NCBI GenBank assembly: GCA_025451725.1
Contig: JANWJX010000027.1
Coordinates: 1 to 58,805, forward strand
Direction of reading: 5' to 3'
DNA length: 58,805 nucleotides
DNA from: Allostellaceae bacterium
GTDB lineage: Bacteria; Pseudomonadota; Alphaproteobacteria; ATCC43930; CGMCC-115725
Below the pieces are notes generated by a model. It saw only the letters and a list, made by a program, of their open reading frames with translations. It ran no database searches and was not told the DNA's origin. This document shows positions 7,053-15,089 of the stretch, piece by piece; position 1 is the first letter of the stretch, and each line of letters begins with the position of its first letter. Position numbers and translations under genes: made by a program.

Positions 7053-8844
7053 GACTGAAAACTCCTATTCCGACGCCCAGCTTCGCCGCCTTCTGCGCGA
7101 GGCGCGCACCGTCGCGCTGGTTGGCGCCTCGGCCAACTGGAACCGGCCGAGCCATCTGGTGATGCGCTATCTCCAGCTCAAGGGCTACCGCGTGATTCCG
7201 GTCAATCCCGCTCTGGCCGGGCAGATGCTCAACGGCGAAAAGGTCTACGCGACCCTGCGCGACATTCCGGACCCCGTCGATGTCGTCGATATTTTCCGCA
7301 ACTCGGCCCAAGTGCCGCCGATCGTCGAGGACGCCATCGCCATCAAGGCCAAGGTCGTATGGATGCAGCTCGGCATCCGCAACGAGGAAGCGGCAAAACG
7401 CGCCGAAGAGGCGGGAATCGAGGTGGTGCAGGACCGCTGCATGAAGATCGAGTACGGCCGGCTCGGCGGCGAGCTGGGCTGGAGCGGCGTCGACAGCGGT
7501 ATCATCTCCAACCGGCCCCTCGCCGCGCCCAATCGCATGTCGGCGCGCAAACAGGAAGGCGGCAACCTTGCCTATGGGTTCGAGACGCGCGCGATTCATG
7601 CCGGCGCCGCGCCCGATCCGACGACGCGGGCGCGCGCCACGCCGATCCATCAAAGCACCGCCTATGTGTTCGACGACGCGGATCATGCCGCATCGCTCTT
7701 CAACCTTCACAATTTTGGCTATCTCTACGCACGCATCGGTAATCCGACCGTGTCGGTGCTGGAGGAACGGCTCGCCAATCTCGAAGGCGGGCGCGCCGCC
7801 ATCGCCGCCGCGTCGGGCCATGCCGCGCAGTTCCTCGCGTTCTTCACGCTGCTTGAGCCGGGCGACGAGTTCGTCGCGTCGCGCAATCTCTATGGCGGCT
7901 CGCTGACCCAGTTCGGCCTGTCGTTCAAGCGGCTCGGCTGGACCTGCCACTTCGTCGACCCGACCGATCCCGAAAATTTCCGCAAGGCGATGACGCCGAA
8001 ATGCAAGGCGATCTTCGTCGAGAGCCTCGCCAATCCCGGCGGCATTGTGGTCGATCTCGAAAAAGTCGCGGCCATCGCGCACGAAGCGGGCGTACCATTC
8101 ATCGTCGACAACACGCTGGCGACGCCCTATCTGTGCCGGCCGATCGAGTGGGGCGCCGATCTGGTCACGCATTCGACCACCAAGTTCCTCGACGGGCACG
8201 GCCATGCGCTCGGCGGCGCGATTGTCGAAAGCGGCAAGTTCGACTGGAACGCCGGCGGCAAATTTCCGTCGCTGACCGAGCCGGAGCCCGCCTATCACGG
8301 CTTCCGCTTCTACGAGAATTTCGGCGACTTCGCCTTCACCATGAAAGCGCGCGCCGTGGCGCTGCGCGATTTCGGCCCGGCGCAGTCGCCGATGAACGCG
8401 TTCCTCACCATCACCGGCATTGAGACCTTGCCGCTGCGGATGGAGCGCCACGTCGCCAACGCGCAAGCGGTCGCGGAATTTCTTGCCGCCGATCCGCGCG
8501 TCTCGTTCGTGTCCTATGCCGGTCTCAAATCCAGCCCGTTCCACGCGCTCGCGCAAAAATACATGCCCAAGGGCGCGGGCTCGGTGTTCACCTTCGGCCT
8601 CAGGGGCGGCTATGAGGCGGGGGTAAAACTGGTCGAGAGCGTGCGGCTATTCTCCCATCTCGCGAATATCGGCGACACGCGCAGTCTGGTCCTCCACCCC
8701 GCCTCGACGACGCATCGCCAGCTAACCGACGAACAGCGGGCGGCCGCCGGCGCCGGGCCGGAAGTGATCCGCGTCTCCATCGGCCTGGAATCGGTCGCGG
8801 ACATCATCCGCGACCTCGATCACGGATTGACCACAGGCGCATAG
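7051..8844 (+). CDS. metY: CoA-binding domain fused to O-acetylhomoserine sulfhydrylase
   Basis: 597 residues in one open frame. Residues 1-150 are a YccU-type CoA-binding Rossmann domain (TVALVGASANWNRPSH, VIPVNP). Residues 173-597 are a full PLP enzyme of the Cys/Met metabolism family, with NFGYLYARIGNPTVSVLEER and the PLP lysine in HSTTKFLDGHG; it should make homocysteine from O-acetylhomoserine and sulfide. The linker contains Met163 (codon at 7537), which could be the ancestral start of the second gene. No Shine-Dalgarno precedes the ATG at 7051; an in-frame TGA lies at 7042, so this is the first possible start. In related genomes I expect these as two adjacent genes. Confidence 0.85.
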   Translation: MTENSYSDAQLRRLLREARTVALVGASANWNRPSHLVMRYLQLKGYRVIPVNPALAGQMLNGEKVYATLRDIPDPVDVVDIFRNSAQVPPIVEDAIAIKAKVVWMQLGIRNEEAAKRAEEAGIEVVQDRCMKIEYGRLGGELGWSGVDSGIISNRPLAAPNRMSARKQEGGNLAYGFETRAIHAGAAPDPTTRARATPIHQSTAYVFDDADHAASLFNLHNFGYLYARIGNPTVSVLEERLANLEGGRAAIAAASGHAAQFLAFFTLLEPGDEFVASRNLYGGSLTQFGLSFKRLGWTCHFVDPTDPENFRKAMTPKCKAIFVESLANPGGIVVDLEKVAAIAHEAGVPFIVDNTLATPYLCRPIEWGADLVTHSTTKFLDGHGHALGGAIVESGKFDWNAGGKFPSLTEPEPAYHGFRFYENFGDFAFTMKARAVALRDFGPAQSPMNAFLTITGIETLPLRMERHVANAQAVAEFLAADPRVSFVSYAGLKSSPFHALAQKYMPKGAGSVFTFGLRGGYEAGVKLVESVRLFSHLANIGDTRSLVLHPASTTHRQLTDEQRAAAGAGPEVIRVSIGLESVADIIRDLDHGLTTGA

Positions 8845-8922
8845 CGCGCATTTGTCGAAACGCCGCTTGTCGCTCCAGCTCCGCTCTGCCACTGTCGCGA
8901 GCTTTTTTCTATGGAGGAAAAA

Positions 8923-9204
8923 ATGGCGTTACGTCGTTTTGTCATCGAACGGGAATTGCCGGCCATCGGCAGCGCTGAACGCGAGGCGCTTAAGGCGGCA
9001 GCCAAGACGTCCAACGAGGCGTTGGCGAAGATCGGGCCGTCGATTCAATGGGTCGAATCCTATGTCGCGGCCGACAAGACGTTTTGCGTCTATCTCGCCG
9101 AGAACGAAGACGTGATCCGGAAGCACGCCCAGATCAGCGGCTTCCCCGCCAACAAGATCACCGAAATCCGCCGTACCATCGATCCGACGACGGCGAACGG
9201 TTAG
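8923..9204 (+). CDS. DUF4242 domain-containing protein
   Basis: 93 residues with the DUF4242 pattern: an N-terminal ERELP segment, WVESYVAADKTFCVYLAENED, and HAQISGFPANKITEIRRTIDP at the end. This is a ferredoxin-like small protein of unknown function, sometimes annotated as nickel-binding. The ATG at 8923 is chosen because GGAGG lies at 8913-8917; an upstream in-frame ATG at 8911 would include the ribosome site itself. Its TAG is immediately followed by the CTA that is the stop of the opposing CoA-transferase. Confidence 0.8.
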   Translation: MALRRFVIERELPAIGSAEREALKAAAKTSNEALAKIGPSIQWVESYVAADKTFCVYLAENEDVIRKHAQISGFPANKITEIRRTIDPTTANG

Positions 9205-10383
9205 CTACTCGACGATTTTCCGCGAGCGCAGCTCGGCAATGGCTTTGTCGTCGTAGCCGAGCTGGCGCAGCACCGCGTCGGTGTGCTCGCCTTTTTCCGG
9301 CGGCACGGCGCGAAGCTGCCACGGCGTGCGGCTCAGCTTAATCGGCTGCGCCAGGTATTCGGTGCGCCCCTTCTTCGGATGGTCAAGCGGCGCGGCCATG
9401 CCGAGATGCTTGACCTGCGCGTCCTCGAAGACTTGCTGGATGTTGTAGATCGGCCCGGCCGGCACGCCGGCTTCATTGAACAGGTCTATCCATTCCGTCG
9501 AGGTTTTGGTCTTGGTGATTTCCTCGATCGCCGCGTTGAGCCTGTCGCGATTCTGAAACCGCTTGCGGCCGTCGGCGAATAGCGGGTCGGTGAACAGGCC
9601 CGGCGCGCCGATGGCGTCGCAGAAGCGCTTGTAAATCTCCTGCCCGGTGGTGGCGATGTTGATGTGCCCGTCCTTGGTCGCGAACACGCCGGTCGGCGCG
9701 CCGGAGGGATGGTTGTTCCCGGCCTGGCCCGGCACCTGCCGGTCCATCAGCCAGCGCGCCGCCTGGAAATCGAGCATGAAAATCTGCGCGGCCAGCAGCG
9801 ACGACTGCACCCATTGGCCCTGGCCCGAGCGCTCGCGCTCGATCAGCGCCAGCATGATCCCCTGCGACGCGAAAATGCCGGCACACAGATCGGCGATGGG
9901 AATGCCGGCGCGCACCGGGCCCTGGCCCGGCAGGCCGGTCACCGACATGATGCCCCCCATGCCCTGCGCGATCTGGTCGAAGCCCGGCCGCTCGCGATAA
10001 GGCCCGTCCTCGCCGAAGCCGGAAATGCTGGCATAGACCAGGCGCGGATTGACCGCGCGCAGCGTCTCGTAATCGATGCCGAGCCGGTGCTTCACGTCGG
10101 GCCGGTAGTTCTCGACCACGACGTCGGCCTCCCGCACCAGCTTTTTCAAAATCTCGACGCCATCCTTCGTTTTGAGGTCGAGGGCGATGGCGCGCTTGTT
10201 GCGGTGAAGGTTTTGGAAGTCCGAGGAGTCGCGCGTGCCACCTTGCAGCGTGTCCTCGCCGACAGCCTCGACTTTGATGACGTCGGCGCCCCAATCGGCG
10301 AGCTGGCGCACGCAGGTCGGCCCCGACCGCACGCGAGTCAGGTCGATGACCTTGTAGGGCGAGAGGGGGAGATCGCCGGACAC
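9205..10383 (-). CDS. CaiB/BaiF family III CoA-transferase
   Basis: 392 residues of the formyl-CoA transferase family, which moves CoA between organic acids through an aspartyl-CoA intermediate. The catalytic aspartate is in GIPIADLCAG near residue 168; other family features are RVRSGPTCVRQLADWGADVIKVE and NLHRNKRAIALDLK. It starts with GTG one base after the stop of the Rieske oxygenase gene, so the two are co-transcribed. It is very similar along its whole length to the protein at 25540-26715. The acid substrate is not known. Confidence 0.88.
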   Translation of the reverse strand: MSGDLPLSPYKVIDLTRVRSGPTCVRQLADWGADVIKVEAVGEDTLQGGTRDSSDFQNLHRNKRAIALDLKTKDGVEILKKLVREADVVVENYRPDVKHRLGIDYETLRAVNPRLVYASISGFGEDGPYRERPGFDQIAQGMGGIMSVTGLPGQGPVRAGIPIADLCAGIFASQGIMLALIERERSGQGQWVQSSLLAAQIFMLDFQAARWLMDRQVPGQAGNNHPSGAPTGVFATKDGHINIATTGQEIYKRFCDAIGAPGLFTDPLFADGRKRFQNRDRLNAAIEEITKTKTSTEWIDLFNEAGVPAGPIYNIQQVFEDAQVKHLGMAAPLDHPKKGRTEYLAQPIKLSRTPWQLRAVPPEKGEHTDAVLRQLGYDDKAIAELRSRKIVE

Positions 10384-10384
10384 G

Positions 10385-11611
10385 TCAACCCCGCGGCAAC
10401 TGTTTCCAGTCGGAATTCGCCGGAATCGTCTCGGCGAAGGAGCGCACTTTGCTCCAGTCGATCGCCGGATTGAACTCGGGGCCTTTCTCGCCCTCGACGC
10501 TTTTCTTGGCGGCGATCATCAGGGCGCGGCGCGCGCGCACGATGGGAATGTCGCTCGAGGCGAGGAACTCCTTGGCGCGGTCGGCGATGACGCCTTGCGC
10601 CACCGCGACGGCGTAGTCCTCGTGGCGCAGCACCTTGAAGCCCGACCACCGGCCGCCCTTCACCATCTCGCGGTCCTGGCCGTAACGTTTTTCGGGGCCG
10701 CCGAGCATCGCGGTCATATCGTTGATTCGCGTCTGGTTCGGCCAGTTGCTGTCGGTCAGCGGCCGCACGAGGTTGTAGCGCACGTCCCACTGGATCGAGT
10801 TTTCGTCGTCGATCGGCACCGAAATGGTGAGAAGCTGCATGCCTTCGCGGCCGCCATGCTGCGGAATGTACGAGTACCACGGCATCACGAACTCGCGGAC
10901 GCGGACATAGTGCTGACCGTCCGGCATGTTGCGCACCGCAGCCTCGCGGAAGCCATAGGGCTGTTCCTCGAATTCGAAACGCGGCGCGAGATCGACGGTG
11001 GCGTTGTCGATGTTGCTCTGGCCGAATTTCTTCGGGTCCTTGGTCGCCCAGTCCTGGTGCAGAATGCCGACATGGGCGCTGTCGAGCTGGCCTTCGAGCC
11101 CGTTCAGCCAGTTGGAGTTGATCTTGCCGAGGCCGAAGCGGATATGACTTTGCGGCAGGTCGATCCAATTGTAGTTGGGGAACGGTGCTGGCTCGCCCTT
11201 GCCGAGCCAAACCCATAGGATGCCGGCCTTTTCCTTGGTCGGGTAGTGGTTGACCTTGACGCGCGCCGCGAAGGCTTCGCGGCGGTCGGGCGGTTCGGCG
11301 GGGACGTCGACCACCTTGCCGCTGACGTCGATCTTCCATCCGTGGAAGATGCAGGTCAGGGCGCAATCGCCGTTGCGCGCCAGTACCAGCGACACGCCGC
11401 GATGCGGGCAGCCTTCGTCGAAGAAACCGACGCGGCCGTCATGGGCGCGGAAAGTGACGAAATTCTCGCCGAGAATGCGGACGCGCTCGGGATCGCCGCC
11501 AGCTTCCAGCCCCGCCGCCGGCATCACCGGCACCCAGAACTGGCGCATGAAATTGCCCATCGGCGTGCCCGGCCCGACGCGGCACAGAAGCTCGTTCTCT
11601 TCTTTCAGCAT
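10385..11611 (-). CDS. Rieske aromatic ring-hydroxylating oxygenase, large subunit
   Basis: 408 residues similar in layout to phthalate 4,5-dioxygenase oxygenases. The Rieske cluster ligands are CPHRGVSL and CIFHGWKID (C-x-H, 17 residues, C-x2-H). The mononuclear iron site follows as LDSAHVGILHQDW. The start MLKEENELLCRVGPGTPMG has GGGAG upstream; an in-frame ATG at 11638 would overlap the control region. Such enzymes need a reductase, which is not in the window. Coupling to a CoA-transferase suggests catabolism of an aromatic or related acid. Confidence 0.87.
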   Translation of the reverse strand: MLKEENELLCRVGPGTPMGNFMRQFWVPVMPAAGLEAGGDPERVRILGENFVTFRAHDGRVGFFDEGCPHRGVSLVLARNGDCALTCIFHGWKIDVSGKVVDVPAEPPDRREAFAARVKVNHYPTKEKAGILWVWLGKGEPAPFPNYNWIDLPQSHIRFGLGKINSNWLNGLEGQLDSAHVGILHQDWATKDPKKFGQSNIDNATVDLAPRFEFEEQPYGFREAAVRNMPDGQHYVRVREFVMPWYSYIPQHGGREGMQLLTISVPIDDENSIQWDVRYNLVRPLTDSNWPNQTRINDMTAMLGGPEKRYGQDREMVKGGRWSGFKVLRHEDYAVAVAQGVIADRAKEFLASSDIPIVRARRALMIAAKKSVEGEKGPEFNPAIDWSKVRSFAETIPANSDWKQLPRG

Positions 11612-11696
11612 GGCGGTCTCCCGAACGGCGTATCCCAATGATCATACAATAAGCCTATGATCCGGGCCGTGGAATGGGTTTGCGCGGGAGGCAGCC

Positions 11697-12638
11697 ATGA
11701 TCCTGGTGACCGGCGGGTTGGGCTTTATCGGCAGCCACACCGTGGCGAGCCTGTTGAAATCCGGCAACGATGTGGTGGCGACGCGATACCGCTCTGGCCG
11801 GATGCCGTCCTTTCTCGCGGACAAGAAATTCGCCATCGAGACTGTCGACGTCGCCGGCCCGCACGCCATCATCGAGGTGGCGCGGAAACATAAAATCACC
11901 AGCATCATTCACCTGGTCGTGACGCCGCTCGGTCAGCTTTCGCCCGCCGAGGATTACCGGCTCAATATGTCCGGCCTCATCAACGTGCTCGAGGCCGGGC
12001 GCATCGCCGGGGTGAAGCGCATTTCGATCGCCAGCTCGTCCTCGATCTATGGCGGCGTCGCCAGCGGGCCTTATCGCGAGGACATGCCGCTGCGCGTCCA
12101 GGGTGCGCACCCGACCGAAGCCTTCAAAAAAACATTCGAGGTGCTGGGGCGGCACTACGGCGACCGCACCGGCATCGAGGTGGTATGTCTGCGTATCGGC
12201 AATGTTTGGGGGCCGGTCTATCACTCGATGAACAATCTCGCGAGCCGGCTCGCGCATGCCGCGGCGAAGGGACAGGCCGCGCCGCTGCCGCGCCCCAACG
12301 GACGGCCGGATTTCGCCGGCGACGCGCTCGACGCGATCTACGTCAAGGATTGCGCCGAAGGCATTCGCCTGGTCCACACCGCGCCGAAGCTCGATCACGC
12401 CGTCTACAATATCGGCGGCGGCCGCTTTGCAACCGGCGCGGACTTCGCCGCCGCGATCAAGAAGGCGGCGCCTGGCATCGAAGTGACGCTGCAACCGGGC
12501 AGCGGGCCGGACAATCGCGGCGACAACCCCGTCATGGATTTAAGCCGCGTGTCAGCGCTCGGCTATCGCCCGGTATTCGGCGTCGATGATGGGATGGCGG
12601 ACTACGTCGCGTGGCTGCGCGCGGGCAACGCATTCTGA
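11697..12638 (+). CDS. NAD-dependent epimerase/dehydratase family protein
   Basis: 313-residue extended short-chain dehydrogenase. The NAD-binding motif is TGGLGFIGSH at the N-terminus, and the catalytic-region serine stretch is IASSSSIYGG near residue 118. The place where Tyr-x3-Lys is expected reads AHPTEAFKKTFEVLG: the lysine is present but no tyrosine sits four residues before it. Family members act on nucleotide sugars. It ends 3 bases before a class III cyclase on the same strand and probably shares its transcript. Confidence 0.8.
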   Translation: MILVTGGLGFIGSHTVASLLKSGNDVVATRYRSGRMPSFLADKKFAIETVDVAGPHAIIEVARKHKITSIIHLVVTPLGQLSPAEDYRLNMSGLINVLEAGRIAGVKRISIASSSSIYGGVASGPYREDMPLRVQGAHPTEAFKKTFEVLGRHYGDRTGIEVVCLRIGNVWGPVYHSMNNLASRLAHAAAKGQAAPLPRPNGRPDFAGDALDAIYVKDCAEGIRLVHTAPKLDHAVYNIGGGRFATGADFAAAIKKAAPGIEVTLQPGSGPDNRGDNPVMDLSRVSALGYRPVFGVDDGMADYVAWLRAGNAF

Positions 12639-12641
12639 TCG

Positions 12642-13922
12642 ATGAGCGATACCGCGCCGCCGCCACTCGATCCCGTGCCGCAGCGCGTTGCTGGGCAGGA
12701 TCTGGTGCGCGGCGAGACGGTCGAACGCGCGGTCGCGGCGCGTCCGGTCGCGGACACGATCGAGAATATACGGGTCTGGCTGACGGGCGCGGCGCGAGTC
12801 ACGCCGTCGCTGGCGCAGATCGTCGACGAACTGTCGTGGCGGCTGCTCGCCGCGGGCTTGCCGGTGCTCCGCGTCTCGCTCGGCATCACGACACTGCATC
12901 CGCAATTTCTGGGCGCGACCTATGTCTGGTGGCATTCAACCGGCCGCACTGTCGAGGTGATGATCGCGTATGAGATTGGCGAGCGCGTTCCCCTCGACCA
13001 GAACCCGGTGATGCGCGTCCGCGAGCGCGGCGAGACCATCCGCCGCTCGCTCGAAGTTGCCGACGCGCGGCTCGATTTTCCGGTGCTGCACGAACTGAAG
13101 GAACGCGGCGGCACCGATTTCCTGGCGCTGCCCGTGCCGAGCGTCGGCGGGCGGCAAAATTATCTCGCCTATGTCGGCGACCGGCCTGGCGGCTTTGCCG
13201 ACGAGGAGATCGCGCAACTGACGTCGATCGCGGAGCCGCTTGCCGTCGCCGCCGACTGGTTCAGTCAGCGCCTCATCGCGGCGAACGTGCTTAACGCCTA
13301 TCTCGGCCCGATCACCGGTCCCCGCGTTCTCGCCGGACAGATCCGCCGCGGCACCGGCGACGAGATCGCCGCGGTCCTTTGGTCATCCGACCTGCGCGAC
13401 TTCACCCGGTTCTCAGACCGTCTGCCGGGCGCGCGCGTGATCGCGGTGCTCGACCACGTCTTCGACCTTCAGGCCAAGGCCATCGAGCGTCATGGCGGCG
13501 AAATCCTGAAATTCGTCGGTGACGGGTTGCTGGCAATTTTCCCGATCAGTACCGACCGCACCGCGACTGTCGCGGCGAGCGAGGCGCTTGCCGCGGCGGC
13601 CGAGGCGCAGACGGCGCTCGCCGAACTCGACGGGGACGGCGCTTCGTTGCGGATGGTCGTGGCGCTCCATTACGGCACGGTGATCTACGGCAATATCGGC
13701 GCGGCGCAGCGGCTCGATTTCACGGTGATCGGTCCCGCGGTCAATCTGGTCAGCCGGATCGAAATGGTGGCCAAAAGCCTCGATCTGCCGGTCGTGGTCA
13801 GCGACGATTTCGCCGCGATCTCCGGCCGTAAATTGCGCTCCTTGGGATTGCACAGGCTGCGCGGACTGGACCAGCCGCACGAACTGTTCGCGCCGGAAGC
13901 CCCTACCGGTCGCGATAAGTAG
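12642..13922 (+). CDS. adenylate/guanylate cyclase (class III)
   Basis: 426 residues. The N-terminal 230 residues are a sensory region of a type common in alphaproteobacterial cyclases, with no membrane segment. The C-terminal catalytic domain has the two metal aspartates, Asp250 in SSDLRDFTRFSD and Asp294 in FVGDGLLAIF, and DFTVIGPAVNLVSRIE with the transition-state Asn and Arg. It should make cyclic AMP in the cytoplasm; the guanine alternative cannot be ruled out. It follows the epimerase gene with a 3-base gap. Confidence 0.87.
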   Translation: MSDTAPPPLDPVPQRVAGQDLVRGETVERAVAARPVADTIENIRVWLTGAARVTPSLAQIVDELSWRLLAAGLPVLRVSLGITTLHPQFLGATYVWWHSTGRTVEVMIAYEIGERVPLDQNPVMRVRERGETIRRSLEVADARLDFPVLHELKERGGTDFLALPVPSVGGRQNYLAYVGDRPGGFADEEIAQLTSIAEPLAVAADWFSQRLIAANVLNAYLGPITGPRVLAGQIRRGTGDEIAAVLWSSDLRDFTRFSDRLPGARVIAVLDHVFDLQAKAIERHGGEILKFVGDGLLAIFPISTDRTATVAASEALAAAAEAQTALAELDGDGASLRMVVALHYGTVIYGNIGAAQRLDFTVIGPAVNLVSRIEMVAKSLDLPVVVSDDFAAISGRKLRSLGLHRLRGLDQPHELFAPEAPTGRDK

Positions 13923-13933
13923 CCATGCGTATT

Positions 13934-13962
13934 TTGACCGGGACATCGGGTCGAATGATATT
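13934..13962 (+). promoter_or_regulatory. candidate sigma-70 promoter of the amidohydrolase gene
   Basis: TTGACC at 13934-13939 and GATATT at 13957-13962, separated by 17 bases, 41 bases before the start at 14004. An overlapping TATTAT two bases further on is an alternative -10. Confidence 0.4.
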
Positions 13963-14003
13963 ATAGAAGCAACCGACAAGCCAAAAAGGGGAGCGCAAGC
14001 ACC

Positions 14004-15017
14004 ATGTATAACGGCACCAAGGTTCTCGACATCCACGGCCATTATTCGGCGCCGGTGAACGGCAGCGCCGCGCTTGGTATCATGCTCGCCAGCAACACGC
14101 CGCTAAGGGACGATCCGCGCAAGGATTTGCCGCGTTTCGGCATGTCGGAGCAGGCGTGGCACGCCGCGATGAAGCGCCATGTCGATATGATGGACGATCA
14201 CAATATCGATGCGCAGCTTATCGGTCCGCGCCCCTTCCTGATGCTGGGTTGGATGCAGAAACATCTGCTCGAGGGCTGGTGCCGCTTCATCAACCACATG
14301 ATCGCGCGGCAGTGCCTGGCGCATCCGACCCGGTTCAGCGGCGCCGCGTGTCTGCCGCAAAACCCGAAAGCGCCGGACCTCAAGCATTGTTTGCCGGAGC
14401 TCGAATATTGCCATAAAGAGCTGGGCTTCACTGGCTGCTACCTGACACCCGATCCGGTGGGCGACCGTTCCTCTCCGGGCATGGATGATCCGTATTGGGA
14501 TCCGGTCTACGCCTATTGCGAAAAACACGATCTGCCGATCATTGTCCACGGCACGAATTGCACCGACCCGCGCCTCAAGACGATCCCGCAGAATTATCAG
14601 ATCGGTTTCGTGTGGGAGCAGTATCTCGCGACGCAGCTTCTGTCGCATGGCGACGTGTTCAAGCGCTTCCCCGGCCTCAAGATTGTGGTCTGCCATTGCG
14701 GCGGCGCGCTCGACCGCTTCATCAAGAGCGACCACCACCTGGCGCAGAAGGATCTGTCGAAGAATCTGTTCTTCGATACATGCGCGCTCGACACCGACTT
14801 CCTCGAAGCAGCGATAAAGCAACGCACGCCGAAAAACATCATGTTCGGCACCGAAACACCAGGCTCCGGCGGCGCGATCCGCCCCGAGACGGGAAAGCAG
14901 GGCGACGACCTGGTGCCGATTATCGGCGCGATGAAGTTCCTCAACGAGGAACAGAAGCTCGACATCTTCCACAATAACTGCAAGCACGTCGCGCCGGGCT
15001 TCTCGAAACTCGGGTAG
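14004..15017 (+). CDS. amidohydrolase family 2 protein (ACMSD/LigJ-like)
   Basis: 337-residue TIM-barrel metallohydrolase or decarboxylase. The metal motif is H-x-H in LDIHGHYSAP at the N-terminus; IIVHGTN and VVCHCGGALDRF give the barrel histidines. At the last barrel strand, where the family usually has an aspartate, the sequence is FGTETPGSGGA, so a glutamate may take its place. Relatives include 4-oxalomesaconate hydratase and ACMS decarboxylase, both in aromatic ring-cleavage pathways. A GGGGAG lies upstream of the ATG. The reaction here is not determined. Confidence 0.8.
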   Translation: MYNGTKVLDIHGHYSAPVNGSAALGIMLASNTPLRDDPRKDLPRFGMSEQAWHAAMKRHVDMMDDHNIDAQLIGPRPFLMLGWMQKHLLEGWCRFINHMIARQCLAHPTRFSGAACLPQNPKAPDLKHCLPELEYCHKELGFTGCYLTPDPVGDRSSPGMDDPYWDPVYAYCEKHDLPIIVHGTNCTDPRLKTIPQNYQIGFVWEQYLATQLLSHGDVFKRFPGLKIVVCHCGGALDRFIKSDHHLAQKDLSKNLFFDTCALDTDFLEAAIKQRTPKNIMFGTETPGSGGAIRPETGKQGDDLVPIIGAMKFLNEEQKLDIFHNNCKHVAPGFSKLG

Positions 15018-15089
15018 GATTCCACGCCAGACCTGTTCGACCCATTCGACAACCAGCGGAAAGCGGCAGATAGCGCCGCCTCCGTCTGG

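Noticed and set aside
7006-8556. 516-codon frame opposite the MetY fusion
   Set aside because: Product is unlike any family and the opposite strand carries clear catalytic motifs throughout.
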